DNA of 64,000 nt from Saccharopolyspora flava. Its GTDB lineage: Bacteria; Actinomycetota; Actinomycetes; Mycobacteriales; Pseudonocardiaceae. Made by a program: the position numbers and the translations under genes. Location: NCBI RefSeq assembly GCF_900116135.1, contig NZ_FOZX01000004.1, positions 1 to 64,000 on the forward strand, read 5' to 3'. The notes beneath the pieces were generated by a model. It worked only from the letters and a program-made list of their open reading frames with translations, did no database searches and had not been told where the DNA came from. Shown here one piece after another: positions 28,762-37,086 of the stretch (position 1 is its first letter; the number at the start of each line of letters is the position of its first letter).

Positions 28762-28872
28762 TCAACCACTGCTAATAGCGCTTTGCGCTGCGGGTCCCCC
28801 GCGTGCCTTCGCACCACTGACGTGGTGACGGGGATACGATCTTGGTCAACTCGAGCGAGATCTAGGGGATGC

Positions 28873-29499
28873 ATGACGCAGCGAGGAAACCGTCGGGAAC
28901 TGCTCGCCGACGCCGCCACCGAGGTGCTCGCACGGGACGGCGGCCGCGGGCTGACGCATCGTGCGATCGATCGCGAGGCTCGCGTCCCGGAGGGCACCAC
29001 CAAGAACTACTACCCGACGCGCAACGCCCTGTTCGAGGCGATCGCGCACCACCTCGCCGAGCGGCACGTCGCCGCCCTCGAAGCGCTCTGCACCCACATC
29101 CCCGACGACGTCGGGCCCGATCACGTCACCGCCCTGTACGCGGCGATGCTGCACCGCATGTCGGGCAACGCCCGCGCCCAGTTCCTCGCGCTGTTCGAGC
29201 TGCACCTGGAGGGCGTGCGCAACCCGGAGGTCCGCGCGCTGCTGGGGCGGATCAGCCGGGCGAGCGTCGACACCGCCGTCCAGCTGCACTCCGCGGTCGG
29301 CCGCCGGATCAGCCGTCGCGGCGCCGGGCTCCTCGACGCCGGGATGCTCGGGGTCGCGCTGTCCGCGCTGAGCCTGCCGCGGGATCTCGTCGGCGAACTC
29401 GGTCTCGACGACGCCGACGGGATCGGCCGCGCGCTGCTGTCGCTGGCCGCGACCCGGGATCACGGGGCGCTGGAAGTGCTCACCGACTGGGCCGGTTGA
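28873..29499 (+). CDS. TetR-family transcriptional regulator
   Basis: 208-residue regulator. The N-terminal HTH reads LLADAATEVLARDGGRGLTH followed by REARVPEGTTKNYYPTRNAL, the TetR recognition helix. The remainder is an all-helical ligand domain, and FLALFELHLEGVRNPEVRAL fits the dimer core. ATG 28873 has AGGGG upstream. An equivalent TetR gene lies next to the ABC-F locus in mycobacteria. Regulated genes and ligand are unknown. Confidence 0.86.
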   Translation: MTQRGNRRELLADAATEVLARDGGRGLTHRAIDREARVPEGTTKNYYPTRNALFEAIAHHLAERHVAALEALCTHIPDDVGPDHVTALYAAMLHRMSGNARAQFLALFELHLEGVRNPEVRALLGRISRASVDTAVQLHSAVGRRISRRGAGLLDAGMLGVALSALSLPRDLVGELGLDDADGIGRALLSLAATRDHGALEVLTDWAG

Positions 29500-29624
29500 G
29501 GTCGTTCGAAGATCATCCGGATGCGCTGCGAGACCGCCGGATGACGCGCGGTAGCCTCGATGCGAACGAGCTCGGCTTGGGCGCCCGCGCTGGTGCCCGT
29601 GATCGAAGTGGATGCAGGGAAGGC

Positions 29625-30347
29625 ATGTCGAATCCAGCACAGGACGAGCCCGACCCGCACGCGATGCTGGAGCCGCCGGCTGTGGTCTTCGCGCGTTTGA
29701 CCGACGTGCCGGTCGATGCCCTGGACAAGCTGATCGACGAGACCCGCGCCGTCTACGACGACCTCAACAAGGTCCTCGGCCACCCGTACTGGGGTGATCT
29801 GGTCTACCACCAGGGCGCGGCGATGAAGGCGCTGACCGAGGCCCGGACCTGCCTGGAAGGGCTCAAGGCGGAGGCGATCGGCGCCCGCAACACCGAGCTC
29901 GGCGTCACCGTCACCACCGCGGTCATCGACGGCGAGCGGCACTACGCGCAGAGCGAGGACGACAAGTCCGAGCTCGTCGACAAGCTGCTGCGCTCGCCGA
30001 GCCCGGCCGCCGGGCACGTCTACGTCTGGGACCGGCCGCACGCCGACCCCGACGCGCCCGGCCCGTACGAGCAGATCCGGGTCGTCACCGACGCGGACAG
30101 CGAGCTCGGAGTCCTCAACTTCACCGAGGAGGACGACGAGGGCGAGATGACGTCCTGGCACACCTGCAACCCGCAGCCGTCGCCGGACGCGCCCGCGCTG
30201 GCCTTCGACGCGGGCAGCACGCTGAAGTTCCCGCGCAGCGCCGTGTTGCCGTTCCGTGAACTTCGCGCGGCCCTCGACGAGTTCACCCGGACGGGCGCGC
30301 GGCCGGAATGCGTGCAGTGGCAGCCCGCGCGCTGGGGTGACCTGTAG
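29625..30347 (+). CDS. Imm1-family immunity protein (orphan)
   Basis: 240-residue soluble acidic protein. The C-terminal half (about 120-240) resembles the Imm1 immunity family: ELGVLNFTEEDDEG, a polar loop, then LKFPRSAVLPFRELRAALDE and TGARPECVQW. The N-terminal half (about 15-110) is mostly helical and I cannot assign it. Imm1 proteins normally neutralise secreted nuclease or deaminase toxins of polymorphic toxin systems encoded next door. Neither neighbour looks like a toxin: TetR lies upstream and a peptide importer downstream. Start ATG 29625 has GGGAAGG. The assignment is by remembered family pattern. Confidence 0.62.
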   Translation: MSNPAQDEPDPHAMLEPPAVVFARLTDVPVDALDKLIDETRAVYDDLNKVLGHPYWGDLVYHQGAAMKALTEARTCLEGLKAEAIGARNTELGVTVTTAVIDGERHYAQSEDDKSELVDKLLRSPSPAAGHVYVWDRPHADPDAPGPYEQIRVVTDADSELGVLNFTEEDDEGEMTSWHTCNPQPSPDAPALAFDAGSTLKFPRSAVLPFRELRAALDEFTRTGARPECVQWQPARWGDL

Positions 30348-30481
30348 TTCCGCGACGCGCGGGTAACGGTTTCGCGACCGCGCGTGACGCGGGTTGGCGA
30401 CAACCCGTCGTGAACCATTGACTAACAGCGGCACAAGGTGGTTCCTTCTTTCCATTCGCGCGAGGATGAAGGGGGCCGCAC

Positions 30482-32275
30482 GTGCGTAGACGACTCGTCG
30501 CGCTGGGGGCTGCGTTGCTGGTCGGCTTGCTGCTGCCGACACCGGTTTCGGCGCAGGAGGACGGGCAACGCCCGCAGGGCGCCGTGCTGCGCGTCGGACT
30601 GCAGCAGCAGATCGACTCGCTGAACCCGTTCCTGGGGTACTCGTTGGCTGCCACGGACATCTTCCGGGCGATCTACCCGACGCTGACCACCTACAACGCC
30701 CAGGACTTCGGCGTCGAGCCGGAGCTGGCGGAGCGGTGGGAGTCCACACCGGACAAGCTCACCTGGACCTTCCACATCCGGCCGGGTGTCACCTGGTCCG
30801 ACGGCGCGCCGGTGACCGCGCGCGACGCCGCCTACACCTACAACCGGATGATGAGCGATCCGGCCGCGGCCACCGCCAACGGCAACTTCGTGGAGAACTT
30901 CGAGCAGGTCACCGCGCCCGACGATCAGACGCTGGTGATCCGCACCAAGACGCCGCAGGCCACGATGCTGGCCATCGACGCGCCGATCGTGCCCGAGCAC
31001 GTGTGGTCGAAGGTCACCGACGTCGCGAACTTCGCCAACGACCAGATGCCCGTCGTCGGCAGCGGCCCCTACACCCTCACCGGGTACCGGGCCGAGCAGG
31101 ACGTCACCCTCACCGCCAACCCGCGCTTCTGGCGGGGCGCGCCGAAGGTCGCCGAGCTGCAGTTCATCCAGTTCAAGAACAGCGACGCCGCCGTGCAGGC
31201 GCTGCGCAAGGGCGACGTGGACGTGGTCCAGAAGCTCACGCCCGCGCAGTACGACGCGCTCGCCGACCAGCCCGACATCAAGCAGGTCAAGGGCCAGGGC
31301 CGCCGGTTCTACGAGATGATCCTCAACCCCGGCGCCACCAACAGCGAGAACCAGCCGATCGGCACCGGGCACCCGGCGCTGAAGGACCTGCGCGTCCGGC
31401 AGGCCATCGACCTCGGCATCGACCGCAAGGCGCTCGTGGACCGGGTTCTCGGCGGGTACGGGCAGGTCGGCGGGGGATACCTGCCGCCGATCTTCAGCGA
31501 CTACCACTGGAACCCGCCGCAGCCGCGCACCTTCGACCCGGCCGCCGCCAACCGGATGCTCGACGAGGCCGGCTACGCGCGCGGCCCCGACGGGATCCGC
31601 CGCACGCCGCAGGGCGAGCCGCTGAACTTCGACTTCGTGCTGCACGGCGACGAGGCCAGCGACGCGCAGGTCGGTGAGTTCGTCAAGCGCTGGCTCGCGG
31701 ACCTGGGCATCAACGTCGCGCTGCAGCCGGTGTCGGACAACCAGCTCAACGACCGCACCACCGCCGGTGATTTCGACATGGTCATCAGCGGCTGGTCGGC
31801 CAACCCCGACCCGGACTACGTGCTGCGGCTGCAGACCTGCGGCGCCCGGCCCACGCCCGACGGCAACGGCACCCCGGACACGCTGCAGTGCGACCCGGTC
31901 TACGACGACCTCTACAACAAGCAGCTCGCCGAGTTCGACCCCGCCAAGCGGATCGAGCTGGTCAAGCAGCTGCAATCGCGGTTCTACGAGCAGGCCACCG
32001 GTTTGGTGCTGTACTACGGCAACTCGCTGGAGGCCTACCGCAGCGACCGCTACAACGGCTTCCAGCTGCAGCCGGCCACCGAGGGCGTGATCACCGGCCA
32101 GCAGGGCTACTGGGGCTACTACGGCGCCGAACCCACCGAGCAGGCCGTCAACGGCTCCGGCGGCACGGACTACACCACCGTCGCCTGGGTGCTGGGCGGG
32201 CTGGTCGTGGTGATCGTGCTGGTGGGCGCGGTGGTCGTGGTGCGGCGCCGGGCCACCGCGGACGACCGGGAGTGA
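30482..32275 (+). CDS. Peptide ABC transporter substrate-binding protein, C-terminally anchored
   Basis: 597-residue family 5 solute-binding protein (DppA/OppA type). A Sec signal peptide (RRRLVALGAALLVGLLLP) ends at AXA (VSAQ) with no lipobox Cys. The mature domain starts LRVGLQQQIDSLNPFLGYS and has the family signature WTFHIRPGVTWSDGAPVTA. Near the C-terminus residues about 562-587 form one membrane helix followed by RRRATADD, so the protein is tethered by its C-terminus rather than by lipid. GTG 30482 starts a four-gene importer operon (5 bp to the permease). The imported oligopeptide is unknown. Confidence 0.92.
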   Translation: MRRRLVALGAALLVGLLLPTPVSAQEDGQRPQGAVLRVGLQQQIDSLNPFLGYSLAATDIFRAIYPTLTTYNAQDFGVEPELAERWESTPDKLTWTFHIRPGVTWSDGAPVTARDAAYTYNRMMSDPAAATANGNFVENFEQVTAPDDQTLVIRTKTPQATMLAIDAPIVPEHVWSKVTDVANFANDQMPVVGSGPYTLTGYRAEQDVTLTANPRFWRGAPKVAELQFIQFKNSDAAVQALRKGDVDVVQKLTPAQYDALADQPDIKQVKGQGRRFYEMILNPGATNSENQPIGTGHPALKDLRVRQAIDLGIDRKALVDRVLGGYGQVGGGYLPPIFSDYHWNPPQPRTFDPAAANRMLDEAGYARGPDGIRRTPQGEPLNFDFVLHGDEASDAQVGEFVKRWLADLGINVALQPVSDNQLNDRTTAGDFDMVISGWSANPDPDYVLRLQTCGARPTPDGNGTPDTLQCDPVYDDLYNKQLAEFDPAKRIELVKQLQSRFYEQATGLVLYYGNSLEAYRSDRYNGFQLQPATEGVITGQQGYWGYYGAEPTEQAVNGSGGTDYTTVAWVLGGLVVVIVLVGAVVVVRRRATADDRE

Positions 32276-32279
32276 CCGC

Positions 32280-33317
32280 GTGTCGGATCTCCTGACCACT
32301 GTGGACGCGCAGGAACCGGCCTCCGGCAACGGAGGCCGGCTGCTGCGCTTCGTCGGCGGCAAGATCGGCGGCGGGCTGGTGAGCCTGCTGCTGGTGGCGG
32401 TGCTCGGCTTCTTCCTGTTCCGAGTGATGCCCGGCGATCCGGTGCGTACCATGACCCGCGGCGCGCCGATGACCTCGCAGCAGATCGCCGACCTGCGGGA
32501 GCGGCTCGGGCTGGATCAGCCGCTGTGGAAGCAGTTCCTGGACTTCCTCGGCAACCTGCTGCGCGGCGATCTGGGCACGTCCTACACCTACAGCCGCCCG
32601 GTGGGCGAGCTGATCCTCGAACGCGTCGGGCCCACGCTGCTGCTGGTCGGCACGGCCACCGTGCTGGCGATCCTGCTGGGGCTGTGGATGGGGTCGCGGG
32701 CCGCGTGGAAGCACGGCGGGGCGTTCGACAAGACCGCGAGCTCGGTGGCACTGGCGCTGTGGTCGGTGCCGACGTTCTGGCTCGGTCTGATCGTGCTGAT
32801 GGCCTTCGGCGTCGGGGTCGGCCCGATCCCCGGGCTGTTCCCGGTCGGCGGCATCTCCAGCCCGGACACGCCGCCGGGACTGCTGCCGCAGGTCCTCGAC
32901 GTCGCGCACCACATGGTGCTGCCGGTGCTGACGATGCTCGCCGTCATCTACGCCGAGTACCTGATGGTGATGCGCTCCTCGCTGCTGGAGGAGATGGGCG
33001 AGGACTACCTGACCACCGCGCGCGCCAAGGGACTTCGCGAGGACCTGGTGCGCAGCAGGCACGCCGTGCCGAACGCGCTGCTGCCGACCGTGACGCTGAT
33101 CTTCCTGCGGCTTGGTCTGGTGATCGCCGGTGCGATCACCGTCGAAACGGTGTTCTCCTGGCCCGGTCTCGGACTGCTGACCTTCGAAGCCCTGCGGGTG
33201 CCGGACCTCCCGCTGCTGCAGGGCATCTTCATCGTGCTGGCGGGGAGCGTGGTGGTGATGAACGTGCTGGCCGACCTGCTCTACCGGGTCATCGACCCCC
33301 GGGTGCGTGAATCATGA
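32280..33317 (+). CDS. Peptide ABC importer permease, DppB type
   Basis: 345-residue permease with six membrane helices. The N-terminal FRVMPGDPVRTM motif and LGLDQPLWKQF are typical for DppB/OppB. The EAA loop EDYLTTARAKGLREDLVRSR (about 236-255) contacts the ATPase. GTG 32280 lies 2 bp after the binding-protein stop codon region, and the stop overlaps the next permease start (ATGA). The first 30 residues are a cytoplasmic extension. Confidence 0.93.
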   Translation: MSDLLTTVDAQEPASGNGGRLLRFVGGKIGGGLVSLLLVAVLGFFLFRVMPGDPVRTMTRGAPMTSQQIADLRERLGLDQPLWKQFLDFLGNLLRGDLGTSYTYSRPVGELILERVGPTLLLVGTATVLAILLGLWMGSRAAWKHGGAFDKTASSVALALWSVPTFWLGLIVLMAFGVGVGPIPGLFPVGGISSPDTPPGLLPQVLDVAHHMVLPVLTMLAVIYAEYLMVMRSSLLEEMGEDYLTTARAKGLREDLVRSRHAVPNALLPTVTLIFLRLGLVIAGAITVETVFSWPGLGLLTFEALRVPDLPLLQGIFIVLAGSVVVMNVLADLLYRVIDPRVRES

Positions 33318-34213
33318 GCGCTCCCACCGCGTCCCAGGTCGTGCGCGCGCGCCGCAAGGAGCGCCTCGCCGAGGGCTGGCGGGTCTTCCGCGCCGACCGC
33401 GCGGGCCTGGCGGGCCTGGTCCTGCTGGCCGCGATCGTGCTGCTGGCGCTGCTGGCGCCGGTGCTCACCGACTCCAGCGGGCTGGACGTCACCCGCGCGA
33501 CCGGGGCGGCGCTGCAGGCGCCCAGCGCCGAATACCCGCTGGGCACCGACGAATCCGGCCGGTCGGTGCTGCTGCTGACCTGGTGGGGTGCGCGGGTGTC
33601 GCTGGTCGTCGGGCTGTCGGCGGCGGTGCTGTCGGTGTGCATCGGCGCGCTGGTCGGCGTTCTGGCGGCGCACTTCGGCGGCTGGACCGCGCGAATCCTG
33701 CTGCGCCTCACCGACTTCTTCCTGGTGCTGCCGTCGCTGGTGCTGGCGATCGCGCTGTCGACGGTGCTCGAACGCGGGTTGTGGACGATCGTGCTGGCCA
33801 TCGGCGTGACGTCCTGGCCGCACACCGCGCGGGTGGTGCGCGCGCAGACGCTCACCATCGAAGCGCGGCCCTACATCGAACGCGCCCGGGCGCTCGGCGC
33901 CGGGCACGGGCACGTCATCGTCAAGCACGTGCTGCCCGCCGTGCTGCCGCTGGTGTTCGCCAACACCACGCTGGCCGTGGCGAGCTCGATCATCGCCGAA
34001 TCCACGCTGTCCTTCCTCGGTCTCGGCGATCCCAGCCGGGTGTCCTGGGGGACGATGCTGAAGTCGGCGATGGACACCGGCGCGGTCACCGGCGGGGCCT
34101 GGTGGTACCTGCTGCCGCCGGGTCTGGGAATCGTGCTGGTGGTGCTCGGTTTCACGCTGTGCGGCCGGGCGCTGGAAGCGGTGTTCAACCCGAGGCTGCG
34201 GGGGCGGCGGTGA
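33314..34213 (+). CDS. Peptide ABC importer permease, DppC type
   Basis: 299-residue permease. After a basic N-terminus (RARRKERLAEGWRVFRADRA) comes LAGLVLLAAIVLLALLAPVL and the periplasmic PLGTDESGRSV motif diagnostic of DppC/OppC. The EAA loop is around IERARALGAGHGHVIVKHVL. Its start overlaps the DppB-type gene and its stop overlaps the ATPase gene (GTGA), showing translational coupling of the importer. Confidence 0.93.
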   Translation: MSAPTASQVVRARRKERLAEGWRVFRADRAGLAGLVLLAAIVLLALLAPVLTDSSGLDVTRATGAALQAPSAEYPLGTDESGRSVLLLTWWGARVSLVVGLSAAVLSVCIGALVGVLAAHFGGWTARILLRLTDFFLVLPSLVLAIALSTVLERGLWTIVLAIGVTSWPHTARVVRAQTLTIEARPYIERARALGAGHGHVIVKHVLPAVLPLVFANTTLAVASSIIAESTLSFLGLGDPSRVSWGTMLKSAMDTGAVTGGAWWYLLPPGLGIVLVVLGFTLCGRALEAVFNPRLRGRR

Positions 34214-35790
34214 GTCCGATTCTGCGACTGCGCGACGTGTCGATCACCTACGGCGGCGCGAGTGAACCCGCCGTGTCCGGGGTGAACCTGAGCCTGGAAC
34301 CGGGCGAAACCCTCGGTCTGGCAGGCGAATCCGGCTGCGGCAAGACGAGCGTGGCGATGTCGGTACTGCGGCTGCTGCCGCGCACCGCCCGCGTCGACGG
34401 CGAGGTGCTGCTCGACGGCGAGGACGTGCGCGAGATGAGCTTCGGCCGGCTGCGCGCGGTGCGCTGGGCCGGTGCGTCGGTGGTGTTCCAGGGCGCGATG
34501 CACGCGCTGAACCCGGTGCGCACCATCGGCGAGCAGATCGCCGAGCCGATCCGGTTGCACGGCGGCAAGGGCGATCTCAAGCCGAAGGTCGCGGAGCTGC
34601 TGGAGCAGGTGGAGCTGCCCGCCGACCGGGCGGGCGCCTACCCGCACGAGCTCTCCGGCGGTCAGAAGCAGCGGGTCATGATCGCGATGGCGCTGGCCTG
34701 CGATCCGCGGCTGATCATCGCCGACGAGCCCACCACGGCGCTGGACGTCGTGGTGCAGGCCCAGGTGCTGGAGCTGCTGCGGCGGCTGGTCGCCGAGCGC
34801 GGCATCGCGCTGGTGATGATCAGCCACGACCTGTCGGTGCTGTCGGCGACCTGCGAGCGGCTGGCGGTGATGTACCGGGGCGAGGTCGTCGAGCACGGGC
34901 CGACCGAGCAGGTGATGACCCGGCCGCAGCACGAGCACAGCAAGGCGCTGGCCGAGGCGTTCCCGACGGTGGGCGACAGCCGGTTCCGGCTCACCGGGGG
35001 AGGCGCGGCCGGTGAGCCGCTGCTGTCGGCCTCGGGCGTGGAGGTGACCTTCCGCAGCCGGGCAGGCAAGGCCGTGCGCGCGGTGCGCGGGGTCGACCTG
35101 GAGGTGGGCGGCAACGAGATCGTCGCGCTGGTGGGGCAGTCCGGGTCGGGCAAGACGACGCTGGCGCGCACGCTGCTCGGGCTGCAGCGGCCCACCGGCG
35201 GCGAGGTGCGCTTCGGCGGGGAGCCGCTGCCGACGGGGTCGGCGGCGCTGCGGGACTACCGGCGCAAGGTGCAGCTGGTGCTGCAGGACCCGACGGGTGC
35301 GCTCAATCCGCGGCACACCGTCTACGAGGCGGTGGCCGAGGGGCTGCGGATCCACGGCATCACCGATGACGAGCCGGGCCGGGTGACGGCGGCGCTGGAG
35401 GCGGCGGAGCTGCGGCCGGCGGAGAAGTTCCTGTCCCGGTTCCCGCAGGAGCTCTCGGGCGGTCAGCGTCAACGCGTGGTGATCGCCGGGGCGCTGGTGC
35501 TGGAGCCGGAGGTGCTCATCGCCGACGAGCCGGTCGCGTCGCTGGACGCCACGGTTCGCGGCGAGATCCTCTCGCTGCTGCTGGGCCTGCGCGTCGAGCG
35601 GGGCCTGTCGACCCTGGTGATCACCCACGACCTGGGCCTGGCGTGGAACATCGCCGACCGGGTGGCGGTGATGTACCAGGGCGAGATCGTCGAGCTCGGC
35701 ACCGTCGAGCAGGTCCTCCTCGACCCCCAGCACGACTACACCAAGACCCTGCTCGCCGCCGTTCCGAGCACCTCGCGCGGGGTGGCGTGA
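34210..35790 (+). CDS. Fused DppD-DppF ATPase of the peptide importer
   Basis: 526-residue protein with two complete ABC domains in one chain, replacing separate DppD and DppF. Domain 1 (about 1-250): GESGCGKTSV, LSGGQKQRVMI, LIIADEPTTALD, HDLSV. Domain 2 (about 270-520): GQSGSGKTTLA, LSGGQRQRVVI, VLIADEPVASLD, HDLGLAW. Such fusions are common in actinobacteria. GTG 34210 overlaps the preceding stop. The operon ends at the family B hairpin element 12 bp downstream. Confidence 0.93.
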   Translation: MSPILRLRDVSITYGGASEPAVSGVNLSLEPGETLGLAGESGCGKTSVAMSVLRLLPRTARVDGEVLLDGEDVREMSFGRLRAVRWAGASVVFQGAMHALNPVRTIGEQIAEPIRLHGGKGDLKPKVAELLEQVELPADRAGAYPHELSGGQKQRVMIAMALACDPRLIIADEPTTALDVVVQAQVLELLRRLVAERGIALVMISHDLSVLSATCERLAVMYRGEVVEHGPTEQVMTRPQHEHSKALAEAFPTVGDSRFRLTGGGAAGEPLLSASGVEVTFRSRAGKAVRAVRGVDLEVGGNEIVALVGQSGSGKTTLARTLLGLQRPTGGEVRFGGEPLPTGSAALRDYRRKVQLVLQDPTGALNPRHTVYEAVAEGLRIHGITDDEPGRVTAALEAAELRPAEKFLSRFPQELSGGQRQRVVIAGALVLEPEVLIADEPVASLDATVRGEILSLLLGLRVERGLSTLVITHDLGLAWNIADRVAVMYQGEIVELGTVEQVLLDPQHDYTKTLLAAVPSTSRGVA

Positions 35791-35802
35791 CTCCGGCATG
35801 GC

Positions 35803-35870
35803 GACAGTTTTAGCCATAATCACCCATGATCAATGTCCTTTTTGTCCGGACAGTTATGGCTAAAACTGTC
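35803..35870. repeat. Family B hairpin element, copy 1
   Basis: GACAGTTTTAGCCATAA (35803-35819) and TTATGGCTAAAACTGTC (35854-35870) form a perfect 17-bp stem. The 34-nt centre includes CACCCATGATCAATGTCC and TGTCCGGACA. It lies between the stops of the peptide importer ATPase and the convergent uridine-kinase-like gene. The same element recurs at 44591 and, inverted, at 57164. Confidence 0.95.
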
Positions 35871-35901
35871 GTGACGGCTGCGCAACGGCCCCGGCGGACG
35901 C

Positions 35902-36531
35902 TCAGCCGAACGCGTCGATGATCGCCGGGCGGTCGGGGTGGTCGACGCGGACAACGAGGTCCGCCAGGGAGGTGGGGTCGACCTCCTCGGCGTAGCGGTG
36001 GAAGGCCGGGAGCGTCCAGTGGCGGTCCTCCGGGGTGCGGCGCCGCAGCGCTCCGTCGGAGAGCCAGAGGTGCACGACGAGGTCGAAGTCCAGGCCGACG
36101 CCCTGCAGCAGCGGGCCGTCGACGACGGCCACACCGCGCTCCGGCAGCGAGACCCGGTTCAGTCGGGGGGAGCGGTCGGCGTCGGGATCCCACAGCGCGG
36201 GCAGCACCCGCCCGGTGCCGTCCGCGGCGAGCGGGCGCAGGACCTCGCGGGCCAGGCCCGTGGTGTCGAACCAGGACAGGTAGTAGGAGTCCGGATCGTG
36301 GTGCCCGTGCTCCAAGCGCACCGACGCGGGACGCAGGTAGTCCGCCGCCCGCACCCGCACGGTCTCGCGGCCCCGCTCGCGCAGCGGGGAGACCAGCCGG
36401 TCCGCGAACTCGCCGGTTCCCGCGGCCTCGGCCCCGTCGACGGCCACCCGCAGCCACCGCCCGGGCAGGGCGTCGACCCGCTCGACCACCTCGTCCACCA
36501 GTGCCTCAGGAGAGATCGCCCGCACACGCAC
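35902..36531 (-). CDS. Uridine-kinase-like protein with degenerate P-loop
   Basis: 209-residue protein with the layout of actinobacterial uridine kinase-like P-loop proteins: WLRVAVDGAEAAGTGEFADR at the expected Walker A (about residues 26-45), then RAADYLRPASVRLEHGHHDP, PDSYYLSWFDTTGLA and VVDGPLLQG. The Walker A Lys is missing (GAEAAGTGE instead of GxxGxGKT), so phosphotransfer is doubtful. GTG 36531 is the start. Upstream is the family A array and the mazF-like gene on the same strand; downstream is the family B element. Confidence 0.72.
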   Translation of the reverse strand: MRVRAISPEALVDEVVERVDALPGRWLRVAVDGAEAAGTGEFADRLVSPLRERGRETVRVRAADYLRPASVRLEHGHHDPDSYYLSWFDTTGLAREVLRPLAADGTGRVLPALWDPDADRSPRLNRVSLPERGVAVVDGPLLQGVGLDFDLVVHLWLSDGALRRRTPEDRHWTLPAFHRYAEEVDPTSLADLVVRVDHPDRPAIIDAFG

Positions 36532-36546
36532 ACCCCGAACCTACGC

Positions 36547-36724
36547 GAGGTTTTCATGAGAACCTCCCCACCCCCGGGCTCCCGAGAGAGGCGAAGTTTT
36601 CATGAAAACTTCCCCCACCCCAGGAGTCCTGGGAGAAGCGAAGTTTTCATGAAAACTTCCCCCACCCAAGAACCCCGTCCTCAGGGGTGGGGTCTCGTGG
36701 GGTGGGACAGTTTTCATGAAAACT
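36547..36724. repeat. Family A array: four copies of GTTTTCATGAAAAC (second locus)
   Basis: Copies lie at 36550-36563 (one mismatch, GTTTTCATGAGAAC, embedded in longer near-palindromic arms GAGG/CCTC), 36596-36609, 36643-36656 and 36710-36723. Spacing is 46, 47 and 67 bp. Between copies are CCCACCC tracts and the palindrome CCCAGGAgTCCTGGG. The array follows the stop of the mazF-like gene and begins 18 bp before the start of the uridine-kinase-like gene, so transcription of the latter must cross or start within it. Confidence 0.93.
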
Positions 36725-36765
36725 GCGCACCCCTACGCAGGGGCGGGGCGCAGAGGGGGTCTGCG

Positions 36766-37086
36766 TCAGATGAGTCCGAAGCGCAGGAGCAGCGCTCGAT
36801 CCAGGTCCGCGAGCTCGGCTGATCCCAGTGAACCCTCGAAGGAGCCGAGGCGGTCCGGGGAGACCGAGTAGATCTGGTCGGTCAGGATCCGGGTCTTGGA
36901 GCCGTTGAGCTCGATCACCGGTCGATAGATGGCCTCGCCGGCGCTCGTGGACGTCATCGCGACGGTGATCGTGCTCGTCGAAAAGCGGCCGGACTGGATG
37001 ATCAACGCGTATCGACGGCCCTGCTGTTCGTGTCCACGAGCGCCCGGCATGGCCTTGATCTCGCACACGGCGCCCTTGAAGATCAC
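36766..37086 (-). CDS. mazF: MazF/PemK-like endoribonuclease toxin
   Basis: 106-residue PemK/MazF-family toxin, which cleaves mRNA at short motifs when free. Family signature: GARGHEQQGRRYALIIQSG (about 15-33), TSTSA, RPVIELNG and KTRILTDQIYSVSPDRLG. The conserved Arg after GxEQxG and the Thr/Ser of TSTS are kept, so it is probably active. GTG 37086 overlaps the antitoxin stop (GTGA), the standard coupling that keeps the toxin below the antitoxin. The symbol reflects the family. Confidence 0.88.
   Translation of the reverse strand: MIFKGAVCEIKAMPGARGHEQQGRRYALIIQSGRFSTSTITVAMTSTSAGEAIYRPVIELNGSKTRILTDQIYSVSPDRLGSFEGSLGSAELADLDRALLLRFGLI

Noticed and set aside
28783..28872. N-terminal extension of the TetR gene
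   Set aside because: The extra 30 residues are unlike TetR N-termini and AGGGG directly precedes ATG 28873.
35803..35870. Insertion sequence end or transposon remnant
   Set aside because: No transposase fragment or clear target-site duplication is near any of the three copies; kept as a MITE/REP-like repeat instead.
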